NCBI GenBank assembly: GCA_037043235.1
Contig: JAWRVZ010000028.1
Span: 2,165,001 to 2,229,000, forward strand
From: Rhodeus uyekii
Taxonomy: Eukaryota > Chordata > Actinopteri > Cypriniformes > Acheilognathidae
Length of the DNA: 64,000 nucleotides
Direction: 5' to 3'
In this document: positions 46,737 to 56,683 of the stretch, piece by piece
How the letters are laid out: every line of letters begins with the position of its first letter
Numbering within the stretch: the first letter of the stretch is position 1
Made by a program: the position numbers and the translations under genes
Notes under the pieces: generated by a model
The model's database searches: none
What the model saw: the letters and a program-made list of their open reading frames with translations, nothing else
What the model was told of the DNA's origin: nothing

Positions 46737-47385
46737 TCAGTTGACTGTAGATTCTCCCACACGAGTGATCTCAGGAGTAGATGATACTGGCGGTGCCGTG
46801 GAAGTCAGGCGTTTGTTTTTCTGAGCTTTTCTGGGGGGAAAAAAAAGATTAATGTTAATACAAGATTACTATAAATATGTAAGAATCTGAACACTTTGTA
46901 AGCTTTTATGTTGTTTTACTTGTGTTTAACTTACATAAACTCGATGACTTTCTTCTGCACCCATGGATTGCTAGGATCATGGCACAATTCTCCTCGTTCA
47001 GTCTCAATGCTGTCAAAGAGAAATTTGAATATGATGATATAAACAATCAGATCCTGTTGATCTGTAATTGTGTGTATTTTCTTTATAGAGGAACTGTGAT
47101 TCTTACATGACGGCCCTAACACATGGAGGACTTTCCTTTTGTGTCCTGAGACCGATGATAGTATCGTTCAACTTTGCTGGAGATACTTTTTCACAACATT
47201 CGCCTGGTTTTTGAGGCTCAGCACCTGCTAAGACAAAAGAAGTAGGTAAACCTCAATATTCTTCATCATTGCATTAGAAAGAATAACATACAAACAGTTT
47301 GAAGCACGTTACCTGTTATAGTCCAGATCACAGACGCAATGAACACAACAGCCAAACTCCTCATGAGAATCCTTTGTGTCTCCAT
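46737..47385 (-). CDS. CC chemokine, copy E (four exons, shortened tail)
   Basis: Exons 47313-47385, 47107-47224, 46935-47009 and 46737-46830, all GT-AG with phases 1, 2 and 2. The product is 119 residues. Landmarks are GAEPQKPGECCEKVS (Cys34-Cys35), PPCVRAV (Cys59), ELCHDPSNPW (Cys73) and WVQKKVIEFI, then KAQKNKRLTSTAPPVSSTPE. Relative to copy F a two-base deletion (GAATCTACAGTC against GAATCTACACAGTC) shifts the frame and ends the tail at TVN. The chemokine fold is unaffected. Exon 2 is 15 bases shorter than in A-C, as in D and F. Confidence 0.85.
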
Positions 47386-47456
47386 GATCACAGTCGATCT
47401 TCAACTCTCACTTCTTGTGTCTGAGAGAATATACTCAAAACTCTTATTAGTTCGCC

Positions 47457-47463
47457 TTAAATA
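47457..47463 (-). promoter_or_regulatory. TATA-like box of chemokine copy E
   Basis: TATTTAA on the minus strand, 72-78 bases above the ATG. Confidence 0.5.
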
Positions 47464-47489
47464 GTCATAAAGCGGAACTTAAACTGCAT

Positions 47490-47980
47490 GTGCTAGATCC
47501 TGTCTATTGCAGATGCATTTATTTTTGTAGATGATTTCATCGTTGTTAATTACCAAATTTGGCTTTCCTGGTAGTTTAGATTGGGAGTGAACTCATTTGT
47601 CATTGTAGGTGTAAATGTCATTGCCAAATTAATACATGTAAATGTAGATGATTTGATGAACCGTTTGAGGATATTTCATTACTAACTTTGCTGTCAGTCA
47701 TGTATAAATTCAGTGTATGCTGAAAAAAAGCGAATAATGTTTATTTAATAAAAAGTTAAATATTATTATTTTTTATCTTGTACCGCTGATCAGTTGTCCA
47801 TTTAAATGAAATAAGTAGGAAGGAAGAGCTGACGGCCTACTGTTACTTAAATTAACAGGTATATTGGGGAGTTTTGATAGTCTGTGGGACGACATCGTCA
47901 ATTTTTTCCATTTCCCTTTCTTGACAGGCTTTAACACATCCACCACGGAAAAGGCCATTTAAAAAAATTAATATATAAAT
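47490..47980. repeat. Upstream flank shared by copies E and F
   Basis: Matches about 52690-53110 (landmarks gatcctgtctattgcagatg and gacggcctact). It differs from the flank of A-D, so it defines a second promoter-flank class. Confidence 0.6.
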
Positions 47981-47984
47981 AAAT

Positions 47985-48173
47985 AAAAAAACTTCCTCTT
48001 AATCTCTCTGTTCTCCAGGCTTGTACTACTTGTATGTGCAATGTTTGAAACTTTGTATTGTGAACATTCTTGTGTACTGTTTCATCTTCAGGATGAATAG
48101 CTATCTGTATTCCTCAAATTGTAAGTTGCTTTGGATAAAAGCGTCTGCTACATTAATAAATGTAAATGTAAAC
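47985..48173 (+). mobile_element. L2-type LINE 3' untranslated end
   Basis: Shares its first half with 29380-29470 and ends in the typical tail gttgctttggataaaagcgt, then taaatgtaaatgtaaa. Non-coding. Confidence 0.65.
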
Positions 48174-48245
48174 AAGCTGTTTGCAGATTCTACCTTTTGT
48201 GATGTCACACGATGTCTAGGCCCCTCCCATGAATGCTGATAGACT

Positions 48246-48639
48246 CTGCCCAAGCAGAGTAGCATACTAGCAAATTAGCATAGACCCCGCCCTCAGTGAG
48301 CTGTACACAGCTGTACACCATTTTCTACCAGCTCTAGCAGCTGTAGTAAGAAAAACTACTCAGTTTTGTACTAAGAAAGCCAGGTGTATTGTTGTTAGAT
48401 GTAAGAGTGAGTGTAATACTCTTCATTTACTCCTGGCATCTGAGCCACTGAAGACATGGTGGATTCAATTTGTTTATGGTGGGAATGTGGCCCTCAACTT
48501 ACCTAATGTCTGGGCTAATCATTTTACACCAGACTTCTTTGTGAACGAGGCTCAATACAAAGAAAGTTTAGCTATAAAGTTGTTACTCAAGGATGGAGCA
48601 GTTACAACTGTTTGTGATCCAGTTTCACACCCTGAAGAC
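48246..48639 (+). pseudogene. THAP-like exon, copy 3
   Basis: The same exon as 29621-30020, with donor GTAAGT at 48640. It is open from QISIDPALSEL through FCTKKARCIVVRCKSECN, VWANHFTPDFFVNEAQ and LLKDGAVTTVCDP. HFTPDFF is closer to the THAP consensus than in copy 2. Trp again replaces the third zinc-ligand Cys. A small insertion near 48252-48272 puts a TAG just upstream in frame, so no start codon is evident here. Confidence 0.5.
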
Positions 48640-49213
48640 GTAAGTATGACACTTTATGTTTTGTAAATGATTGAAAATCACCTTTCCAAATGTACTCCAA
48701 TTTCTGTGGCTAAAGTTACCACTAATATCTGTGATTCTAGTCATAGAGAGGAGAGTTATGTCATCATTTAAATTTTAAACCGGAAAATGTTTGTCCATAT
48801 AATTCAGGTTTGGCCTTCCCCTGGCCACGGACTCTCAAATCACTGCCTGCTGTTGTTTCTGCAGAAAGAAAAGTTGCCCATAACTGCTGGTCAAGGATCA
48901 ATTTTCTCCACCCAATTCCAAAAGATTCCAAATTCCAAAAATCTGGATTACAGTCTGTTGAAAACGTAAATTATATGTATAATCATATGTAATTAATTCA
49001 TTTCTGTAATCTGTAAATGGAGGATTCCCACCCCCAGTTTTTTTTAAATAAACAAAATCGATATAATTAATAATTTTTTTTTTTTTAAATGTGATCACAT
49101 TAAATACAAATTCATTCATTTAATATTATTATTATTTTACATGTGTTTATGTGCTTTAGGCTAATTTTGAGGAGGCAGCCAATTGATCTAATTACGTAAC
49201 GTAATGTACATAT
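48640..49213. other. Intronic or intergenic sequence of the THAP/TTF unit
   Basis: Paralogous to 30021-30574. Two overlapping 60-codon frames at 48787-48992 follow an acceptor-like site but have no recognised motif. Confidence 0.4.
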
Positions 49214-49343
49214 TTACATTTATGCATATCATACGGAAGAAACTTTTATCCAAAGCGACTCACATTGCATTCAAGGAACACAGTGACATTCTAATCAGTT
49301 TTTGCTTTCCCTGAGGATTGAACCCATGACCTCAGCGTAGCGT
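49214..49343 (-). repeat. tRNA-derived SINE, paralogous copy
   Basis: Box B (GGTTCAATCC) at 49315-49324 and the tttggataaaag tail on the minus strand. The box A part present at 30710-30727 is deleted here. Confidence 0.7.
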
Positions 49344-49407
49344 AACATGTTTTAAAACAAAGACTTCATGTTGCAACGATCTGAACAACAGAGCTCATCT
49401 TTACAGG

Positions 49408-49650
49408 TATCAGCAGATACAGCCGGTGGCTCTGGCTGCAGCAGGCCTTATGAACAGGAAGAACAATAAAAGAACATCTGTGGATTTGGGCACAAATGAC
49501 ACCGGACCATCATCACAACCCTGCTTGCCGAATACCCAAAAACATTGTTCGGTAAGCAGAACCAGTCATTTTCATCCGATTACTACAAGGCATATACATT
49601 CATTGAGTACAACAGAGAGGCAGATGAGACAATGCTTTCTGTGCGCAATT
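49408..49650 (+). pseudogene. TTF-type zinc-finger fragment, copy 2
   Basis: Paralogue of 30802-31034. It is frameshifted near 49525: PSSQPCLPNTQKH lies in one frame, and TLFGKQNQSFSSDYYKAYTF in another. The KAY after YY, missing from copy 1, agrees better with the TTF consensus. Confidence 0.55.
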
Positions 49651-50680
49651 AAATGCACTGTTAATCTATTGAGCCCTGACACACGAAATTAAATTCTAGA
49701 AACAGCTGCTGTTTAGTCAAAAACCAAATAATCCATTGCATCGAAGAGAATATACAGTTTACCCATCGCTGCACAAATTTATAATGGAGAGGCTGTCATG
49801 TCCAGTCATGTGAATTCATTGTATGGACCACAAGTTGAATTTGGTTTTGGTTGATGGCCTGCAAGGTAAATTGTGCAACTACTTGGTTTTATCACATATT
49901 CGAGAGTTTGTATGTTTTTCACTAGAGGGACAGCTTGGTTTTACAGTGGTGATTACTGGGGGCGACGAGTGATTCACGAGTTTTATGCTGTGAGCAGCAT
50001 GAGTTATGTGTGTTCAATAATAGTAAATATGAGGTTCTGATGCATACATTATTGTGTGTGTAGTCAATTCAATACACTACACGGGAAGTAACACTACACT
50101 TCTGTATTGTGTTTGTATTATCTATATTATCCCTCCTCCTCCTCCGCACATGCCACCATTAGCCGCTACTGTAAAACATGTTTCTTCCATTGTTATTAGT
50201 GTTACCGGCCTCAGACCTCGGGGATATCCGTGCCGGCAGCAAATGATTCACTGGCAGGGTGCACAGTGAATCACTGAATAAACTGGGAAAACACAAAGAG
50301 ACCAATAAGATATCTTTCCTCAGCGGCAGTCAGTTTATTACTGAGCACGGAGGACGCTACTCTTGTCTCTACCACATGAGCATCCAACTCCATCTATTGA
50401 TGTGGTGGTGTAATTACACAAGAAAAAGTTATTTCATCACAATTCAAAAGATTTATGTGGGTTGGCTGTTTTAAGTCAAATTTCAAGAATTAATGGCATT
50501 CCTTTGGATATTGAGGTTATAGGCACTGTGGAGGTCCAGTTTAGTTGGGGTGAAAAAGATATTTCATTGGGTTGAAAATACTAACGTGCCTAAGACTTTT
50601 GCATAGTACTGTATACACATATACATGTAAACGTGTTGTGTGTGTGTGTGTGTGTTTTCTATATAATTCCATTTGTATTC
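49651..50680. repeat. Duplicated non-coding block
   Basis: Paralogous to 31035-32015. The 71-codon frame at 50259-50474 contains HGGRYSCLYH, which resembles an Ig F-strand, but the rest of the frame does not support a domain. Confidence 0.45.
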
Positions 50681-50689
50681 CAGAATTGG

Positions 50690-50919
50690 TACTAACATTA
50701 GTATCAACTGACTGCAGTGATAAAAAGTGGGTTAACATGAGCTGGCACTTTCACAAAATCACTTTTCTGCATATTCCTTATATCCAAAAGCAAACTAATG
50801 GATTCAATATTCATGTATTTAAAATCCCATTTTTTCAAAGACAGGATATTGGCTTCCTTTGCTTCTCTGCAGCAAGAATAGTCTACAGACCCCATGTGAT
50901 AAACCATTCGAATTCATGA
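50690..50919 (+). other. Unidentified terminal-exon-like open frame, copy 2
   Basis: After acceptor tgtattccag (50673-50682) the frame reads TDCSDKKWVNMSWHFHKITF, then IPYIQKQTNGFNIHVFKIPF and IGFLCFSAARIVYRP to a stop at 50917-50919. It is open over its full length and duplicated at 32020-32265. The opposite strand also has a 67-codon frame. I do not recognise the product. Confidence 0.35.
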
Positions 50920-51029
50920 TCACAGCAATATTATATCCTGCAAATTTAGGGTTCTTCCTAAGGTTTCTCATAACCAGCAGCATATGAAGAAACCGTATCA
51001 TTGAGTGTGCTGCATGTTCAGTTACTTAC

Positions 51030-51108
51030 AGTTGCCCAGTACACCAGTTAAACATCCAATGAGTGCGAGCAGAACAGTGATGGTGATGAATCTAGAAGTC
51101 CAAGCCAT
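51030..51108 (-). CDS. Orphan signal-peptide exon
   Basis: The ATG at 51106-51108 starts a hydrophobic leader (MAWTSRFITITVLLALIGC, ending GVLGN) that runs 26 codons plus one base to a consensus donor CT|GTAAGT. The phase (1) and length resemble the chemokine signal exon, but the sequence is different. Downstream on the minus strand the first candidate acceptor (TTTGCAG near 50945) would give an immediate TGA, so no second exon is found. The paralogue at 32360-32400 is half deleted. Confidence 0.55.
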
Positions 51109-51189
51109 AGCAATTGGTGTCCAGATCAAAGATGTTGGTTAATTTGTTGGTGTTGATTTTATGGGTGCTTTATTATGAGGAAGTTCTTT

Positions 51190-51855
51190 TAAGAGATACG
51201 GTCGCAGTCAGATGGAATAATACGTCACAAACACACCACCACCCTTTTGAAAGCAGCTCCTTTAATACGTTTACTTTAGTTTTTTTTTGCTGCAGGCAAT
51301 AATATACAACTTGAAGCTGATGTGTTGAGTTTCTGATTTGTGTCCCTTTACCTTAGTGGGTTTGTTGGTTTTATCAAGAATTACTTTTATATTTACTTCA
51401 TCTGGAGGTTTCTTCAAGTATGAGCACCACATCTCACATAATGTATTGTGTTTATTATGAAATGTTTCAAAGACCGTTTTAATGTGCCTTTCATATAACA
51501 CACAAAAAAGAGATCTGTTAGCTTGAATAAAAATCAACCCCTGGGACATAAAAGCATCTGAAGTTGAAGGAACTACTATGCCATCTTTTCACTGTTATGT
51601 AGATCATCACTGACCAGTGCATTAAGTTAAATATTTCAACGTGAAATAATATACAAGCTAACATCTTATTTGAACACATTTGGTTTGAAAAAGTTTCACT
51701 ATAATTTATTTCTGAATAAATTAAGAATGGACATTGTAAATTACATCATATGTATATCACAACATAAGTTTTACATTTAAATATGCATAATTTACTAAAT
51801 GTTGATACAAAATGCAACAAGGTACAACTGCAAAATCTTTTAAACTTTAAAGATA
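51190..51855. repeat. Duplicated flank, upstream of the orphan exon and downstream of copy F
   Basis: Matches 32410-33060. The part at 51195-51265 (gtcgcagtcagatggaataa) also recurs at 54925-54980. Confidence 0.55.
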
Positions 51856-51859
51856 TTTT

Positions 51860-52574
51860 TTAAACACTCATTGTGTTCTCATTATGAGTTACTTTGAGAT
51901 CGTTCGTGATTCTTGAGCTGTCAGTTGACTGTGTAGATTCTCCCACACGAGTGATCACAGGAGTAGATGATGTTGGTCGTGCCGTGGAAGTCAGGCGTTT
52001 GTTTTTCTGAGCTTTTCTGGAAAAAAAAGTTAATACAAGATTACTATAAATATGTAACAATCTGAACACTTTATAAGCTTTTATGTTGTTACAATTTTGT
52101 TTTGCTTCTTGTGTTTAACTTACATAAACTCGATTACTTTCTTCTGCACCCATGCATTGCTAGGATCACAGCAGAAATTTCCTTGTTCAGTCTCAATGCT
52201 GTCAAAAAGAAATTTGAATACGCGGATATAAACAATCATATGTTGTTGATCTGTAATTGTGTGTATTTTCTTTAGAGAGAAACTGTGATTCTTACATGAT
52301 GGCCCTCACACATGGAGGACTTTCCTTTTGTGTCTTGAGACCGATGATAGTATCGTTCAACTTTGCTGCAGATACTTTTTCACAACATTCGCCTGGTTTT
52401 TGAGGCTCAGCATCTGCTAAGACAAAAGAAGTATGTAAACCTCAATATTCTTCATCATTGCATCAGAAAGAATAACATACAAACAATTTGAAGCACGTTA
52501 CCTGTTATAGTCCAGATCACAGACGCAATGAACACAACAGCCAAACTCCTCATGAGAATCCTTTGTGTCTCCAT
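51860..52574 (-). CDS. CC chemokine, copy F (four exons, longest tail)
   Basis: Exons 52502-52574, 52296-52413, 52124-52198 and 51860-52016, GT-AG with phases 1, 2 and 2. The product is 140 residues: common signal peptide, DAEPQKPGECCEKVS (Cys34-Cys35), PPCVRAI (Cys59), NFCCDPSNAW with an extra Cys at 74 beside Cys73, and the helix WVQKKVIEFI. The 52-residue last exon begins IKAQKNKRLTSTARPTSSTP and continues Ser/Thr-rich to HNENTMSV. The long tail appears to be the ancestral form of copy E's tail. The fifth cysteine could pair outside the usual two disulfides. Confidence 0.87.
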
Positions 52575-52645
52575 GATCACAGTCGATCTTCAACTCTCAC
52601 TTCTTGTATCTGAGAGAATATACTCAAGACTCTTATTAGTTCGCC

Positions 52646-52652
52646 TTAAATA
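52646..52652 (-). promoter_or_regulatory. TATA-like box of chemokine copy F
   Basis: TATTTAA on the minus strand, 72-78 bases above the ATG. Confidence 0.5.
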
Positions 52653-52689
52653 GTCAATAAAGCGGAACTTAAACTGCATGTGCTACATC

Positions 52690-53325
52690 CTGTCTATTGC
52701 AGATGCATTTATTTTTGTAGATGATTTCATCGATGTTAATGACCAAATTTGTCTTTCCTGGTACTTTAGATGGGAGTGAACTCATTTTTCATTGTAGGTG
52801 TAAATGTCATCTGCTAAATGAATATATATAAATGTAGATGATTTGATGAACCATTTGATGATATTTCATTTCTAACCTTGCTGTCAGTCATGATGTCAAT
52901 TCAATGTATGCTGAAAAAAGCGAATACTGTTTAATAAAAATGTAAATATTTTATTTTTATTCAGTGATTCAAATAGATTTTATCTTGTAAGTAGGAAGGA
53001 AGACCTGACGGCCTACTTTTACTTAAATTAACAGGTTTGTTGGGGAGTTTTGATAGTATGTGGGACGGCATAGGTCAAGTTTTTCCATTTCCAATGATTT
53101 ACAGGTTTTAAAAATAAATATATAATTCTAAATAAATTATATTAAAATATATAATTAAATTATCTCAATATACACAGAACAAAAAAAAATCGGTTCCATG
53201 TATTTCCAGCAATATATTTTGGTGTAATTGTGTTCAATTCAAAAACTAATGACCAAGAACTAAAGTCTCTCATACATTAATCTGTTTATTAACAGTTTGC
53301 ATTTACAATGTAGGCCTACCAAAAT
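52690..53325. repeat. Upstream flank of copy F
   Basis: Matches 47490-47950 up to about 53110, then AT-rich sequence without features. Confidence 0.55.
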
Positions 53326-53329
53326 CTCT

Positions 53330-53417
53330 TTTTATCTTGCTTTCCACTCTGAAATAGGACAAGATGATTGGACAATGGCTAAAGTTATTTATATACTAGT
53401 GAGAGATATTTCTTAAA
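53330..53417 (+). pseudogene. Decayed ITIM-like terminal exon
   Basis: Paralogous to 27541-27639. It reads DDWTMAKVIYILVRDIS-stop, keeping the DWT..VIY core but not the rest. The acceptor tttccag is altered (tttccactctg). Confidence 0.4.
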
Positions 53418-54640
53418 TAATTTCTTTATACACCTAGCAAGATCTTTTCTTCTCTGTGAAATCCACATTCAGTTGTTTGTTTAATTGTGTCTCATAGAAA
53501 GTGTTTAGTCAATGGTATAAAGGTATACTGTTGTCTTTATCTCTTAGCTCTGATATTATTTTCTTGTGATTAACCCATATGGTATTGTAATTCATCATTC
53601 ATTGGTGTCAGTCACGAGGATGATTTATAACCACACATACTTTAGCACTTTACCACAATGAACCATTAATAGCAGAAATGTGCTGTTTCATCTGTTTTAC
53701 AAACCACAGAAAATCCAGAGAACATGTGACCATTTCAGAGAACAACCGATTGGGAAGATGGACACACCACTTAGACGGTTTATTTAAGTTCAGAAGATTT
53801 CAATTCGTTCAGAAGGATATAATGTGTATCGATTAATTTAATCAACATTGGAAAATAAGCAGTTGCAAATTCCACATTCCATGGAAGTTCCCTTGAACCG
53901 CATTGCATTATTCATGTGTTGATGTAATTTCCACTGAAACAGGAACGGGGCGGGACATTTTGAACACCTCCTCTGCTTTGTTAAAATAGCCAGCCAATAG
54001 CGTTAAGTTTATATCACAAGTTGTCAAGGACTGCTGAGCTCAGTAAAGCCAAGTTTCCTCCTAATCTCTGACCGTCTCCCCTACTAATCTCCTCCATATG
54101 ACTGTAAAATACAACAATCTGTGAAGAATTCAAATGAGTCTGATTATCTGATCCGCTCTATGCTGTTGGATCTCTGGACTCTGGTTCATATGACACTGAA
54201 ACAGATTCCTTCGCCACAATGAAAAACATATTTTTGCTCTGTGAATCATTCCCGATATCCTGTATAGTGCCCTGTATAAGGTGCAATCACCATGAAAAAA
54301 TAAGTAAATGTGTGAATAAGTGACAGATTTTAGCTGCAGGGGGGATACTTTCGATTCTAGAAAGGATTTGATTTGACGCAAAGTGATATCAACAAAGAGT
54401 GATCCATTGATCCATACTGGTGGAAATGAGAGACTGTAAGTTAAGAATGTTTATATCTTCTAAATGCACAAGCTTCTAGATAAGCGTAAGGCTAACGGGA
54501 ATATTTACATAAAAAAATCTAATAAAAGGTGGTTTTTCATTTAACTTTAATGTGATTTAAAAAAAAAAATTTTTTCACTTTTATATTCACATTTATATAG
54601 TTTTTGTGTGACTATGGACTCACATTTATTCATATAGTTT
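53418..54640. other. No gene seen
   Basis: 53560-53760 is a weak copy of the duplicated block at 5340-5640. At 53990-54010 a CCAAT motif (agccaatagcg) lies in promoter-like surroundings, but no transcript can be proposed. Confidence 0.4.
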
Positions 54641-54720
54641 TCCTGTAGCTCAACCAGTAGAGCATTAGTGTTTGCAACACCAAAGCCATGGGTTCGATCC
54701 CAGGGAAAGCAAGAACGGAT
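54641..54720 (+). repeat. tRNA-derived SINE head
   Basis: TCCTGTAGCTCAACCAGTAG (box A region) and GGTTCGATCC (box B, 54691-54700) are spaced as in a tRNA, with a TGC anticodon-like loop. The acceptor stem does not pair well and the sequence continues as SINE body, so it is a SINE and not a functional tRNA gene. Confidence 0.65.
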
Positions 54721-54899
54721 TGGTGTATTATTTAATGTATGTGTGTATGTGTATATAAAACGTGTCTTAGTTCATTTATACTTTTTTACTATGAATACTT
54801 CTTGGATATTCCCAAGTTCAGTATACTCCATTTCTCCATTCATGGTTCCTCATATCCTACTTTTAGGACATGCAATCCATGTTCTCATGCCTACTGTAT

Positions 54900-55390
54900 A
54901 CTACGGTAGTCTTTTAAGAGATACAGTCGCAGTCAGATGGAATAATGTGTTACGATCGCACCACCACCCTTTTGAAAGCATTGCATCAAGTGATCATTTA
55001 CCCTCATAAGCATTCACACCTCTTACCCACAATAGAGTCAGTTTTACCCATCTGCTTAATTTATGAGTGTAACACAGTTCTTTGTTCAGGGAGGAAGGAG
55101 GCGGGAACCGGCGAACATTTAACAAACTTTAATTATGAAAATAGCATAAATACAAAATAAAAGTACTTTCGGCAGCCCCTCACGGACGACTGCTGCCCAC
55201 ACAAACACAAAACATAAAACCCAGGCCTGGTCCTCTGTCGTCGCTCCTCCTTTTATGCCTCCGCTCCTCCTTGAGATATGACACCGGTGGCGCTCATTAG
55301 CAATCACGCCACCGGCTCTCGTAACGCACTCACGTCCCTCAACCCCGTCTTGCTCGCCACAATGAGAAACCAATTACCGCACTAAAAATG
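54900..55390. repeat. Repeat-derived region before unit G
   Basis: 54905-54990 repeats the flank of the orphan signal exon. 55075-55375 is a CG-richer non-coding repeat with an open 84-codon minus frame that lacks motifs. Confidence 0.4.
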
Positions 55391-55582
55391 AAATTACAGA
55401 CGACAAATACATGCAGCTTATTTTTCTGCAGATAAAGATATACAACTTGAAGCTGATGTGTTTCTGATCTGTGTGTCAGTTGATGTCCTTTACCCTAGTG
55501 AGTTTGAAGTAGAAGTACTTTTGTATTTCTGTCATCTATAACTGGGGGTTTCTTCAAGTGCGAGTGCCGCATCTCACATATC
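55391..55582. repeat. Duplicated flank, unit G
   Basis: Matches 51290-51440 (landmark caacttgaagctgatgtg). Confidence 0.55.
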
Positions 55583-55829
55583 GTTAGCCTCATAGGATAA
55601 TTGCTTAAGTCATATTTCAATGCTTTTGGAAAACACGAAAAAACTCAACACTGCTTAAGTCAAAGAGATGACTAATTGATAGTGTTTTTGGATCCTAATA
55701 AGTGTTGTGATTGGCTAAGGACATTGGCAGAAAGACAGGATGATGCAGCAGTGGAAGGACAATAAAAATAGGCAGATATCAAAATTTGGCCAAAAAAATG
55801 ACTTAGGCAAATTATGCTATGAGGTTAAC
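55583..55829. mobile_element. MITE with 30-bp inverted ends
   Basis: The left end GTTAGCCTCATAGGATAATT and the right end, its near complement at 55799-55829, pair over about 30 bases. Paralogous DNA at about 51435-51445 reads straight through, showing an empty site. A short target duplication, possibly ATAT, is ambiguous. No coding capacity. Confidence 0.75.
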
Positions 55830-56683
55830 AATATGTATTGTGTTTATTATGAAAAGTTTCAAAGACAGTCTTAATGTGACCTTCATATAACAGAAAGAAA
55901 AATCTGTTTCTAAAAGCATCTAAAATTGAAGGAACCATGATGCCAGGGTTTCACTATGTAGATCATCATGAATACACACACACATATACTACCTTAAGCT
56001 GTGAAGTTTAACCTGAATGGCTTAAACTAAAAAATAAGGATATTTGAAGAAGACTTTATTTGTCAGCATTCAAGTTCATAAGACATACAAACTCATTCAT
56101 GCAAATTAACATTTGATTAATTGCAAATGGAAGAATAAAGATCTAAAGGAGGAAAGTTGTCTTCATTCCTGACAGAGGATCTCTTGCACACATTCAGAAA
56201 CAACAACCACACGCAATATCAGTAGTTGCTGTTCAATCAGTTTATTTGCAGTTTCAGATTGCACTTGTTGATTTGCATAATCAACTGACAAACATTTCCA
56301 GGTTTATTTTCATACAAATCAGTCTGAAACTCACTCAAACTTGTGTCACACTTCTTTACACAGGAGTTAATGACACAAGTGCAAATATATTTCAATGTGA
56401 AATATAATACTTCTAATGTTTTATTTAAAATCACATTTGATCTAAAACAGTTTCACTATAATTTGGTATATGAATAAATTAGGAACTGACTTGTCACTGC
56501 CAAAATTGCACTACATCATATAAATGTTCTGTTTAAATATACATAATTTACTAACTCTCACTTGAAATAACAGCAAAATATTTTAAAACACTCATTATGT
56601 TCTCATTATGAGATTACTTTTGGACGTTCATGATTCATGAGCTGTCAGTTGACTGTGTAGATTCTCCCACACGAGTGATCTCA
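55830..56683. repeat. Downstream flank of copy G
   Basis: Partly matches 51450-51880. The 65-codon minus-strand frame at 56237-56434 has no motif and is not called. Confidence 0.45.

Noticed and set aside
50259..50474. Ig-like domain suggested by GGRYSCLYH
   Set aside because: Only an F-strand-like match. No B-strand Cys or C-strand Trp in the frame, and the paralogous copy is broken.
54641..54708. Possible tRNA-Ala(TGC) gene
   Set aside because: Box A and box B are present, but the acceptor stem pairs poorly and SINE body follows, as in other SINE copies here.
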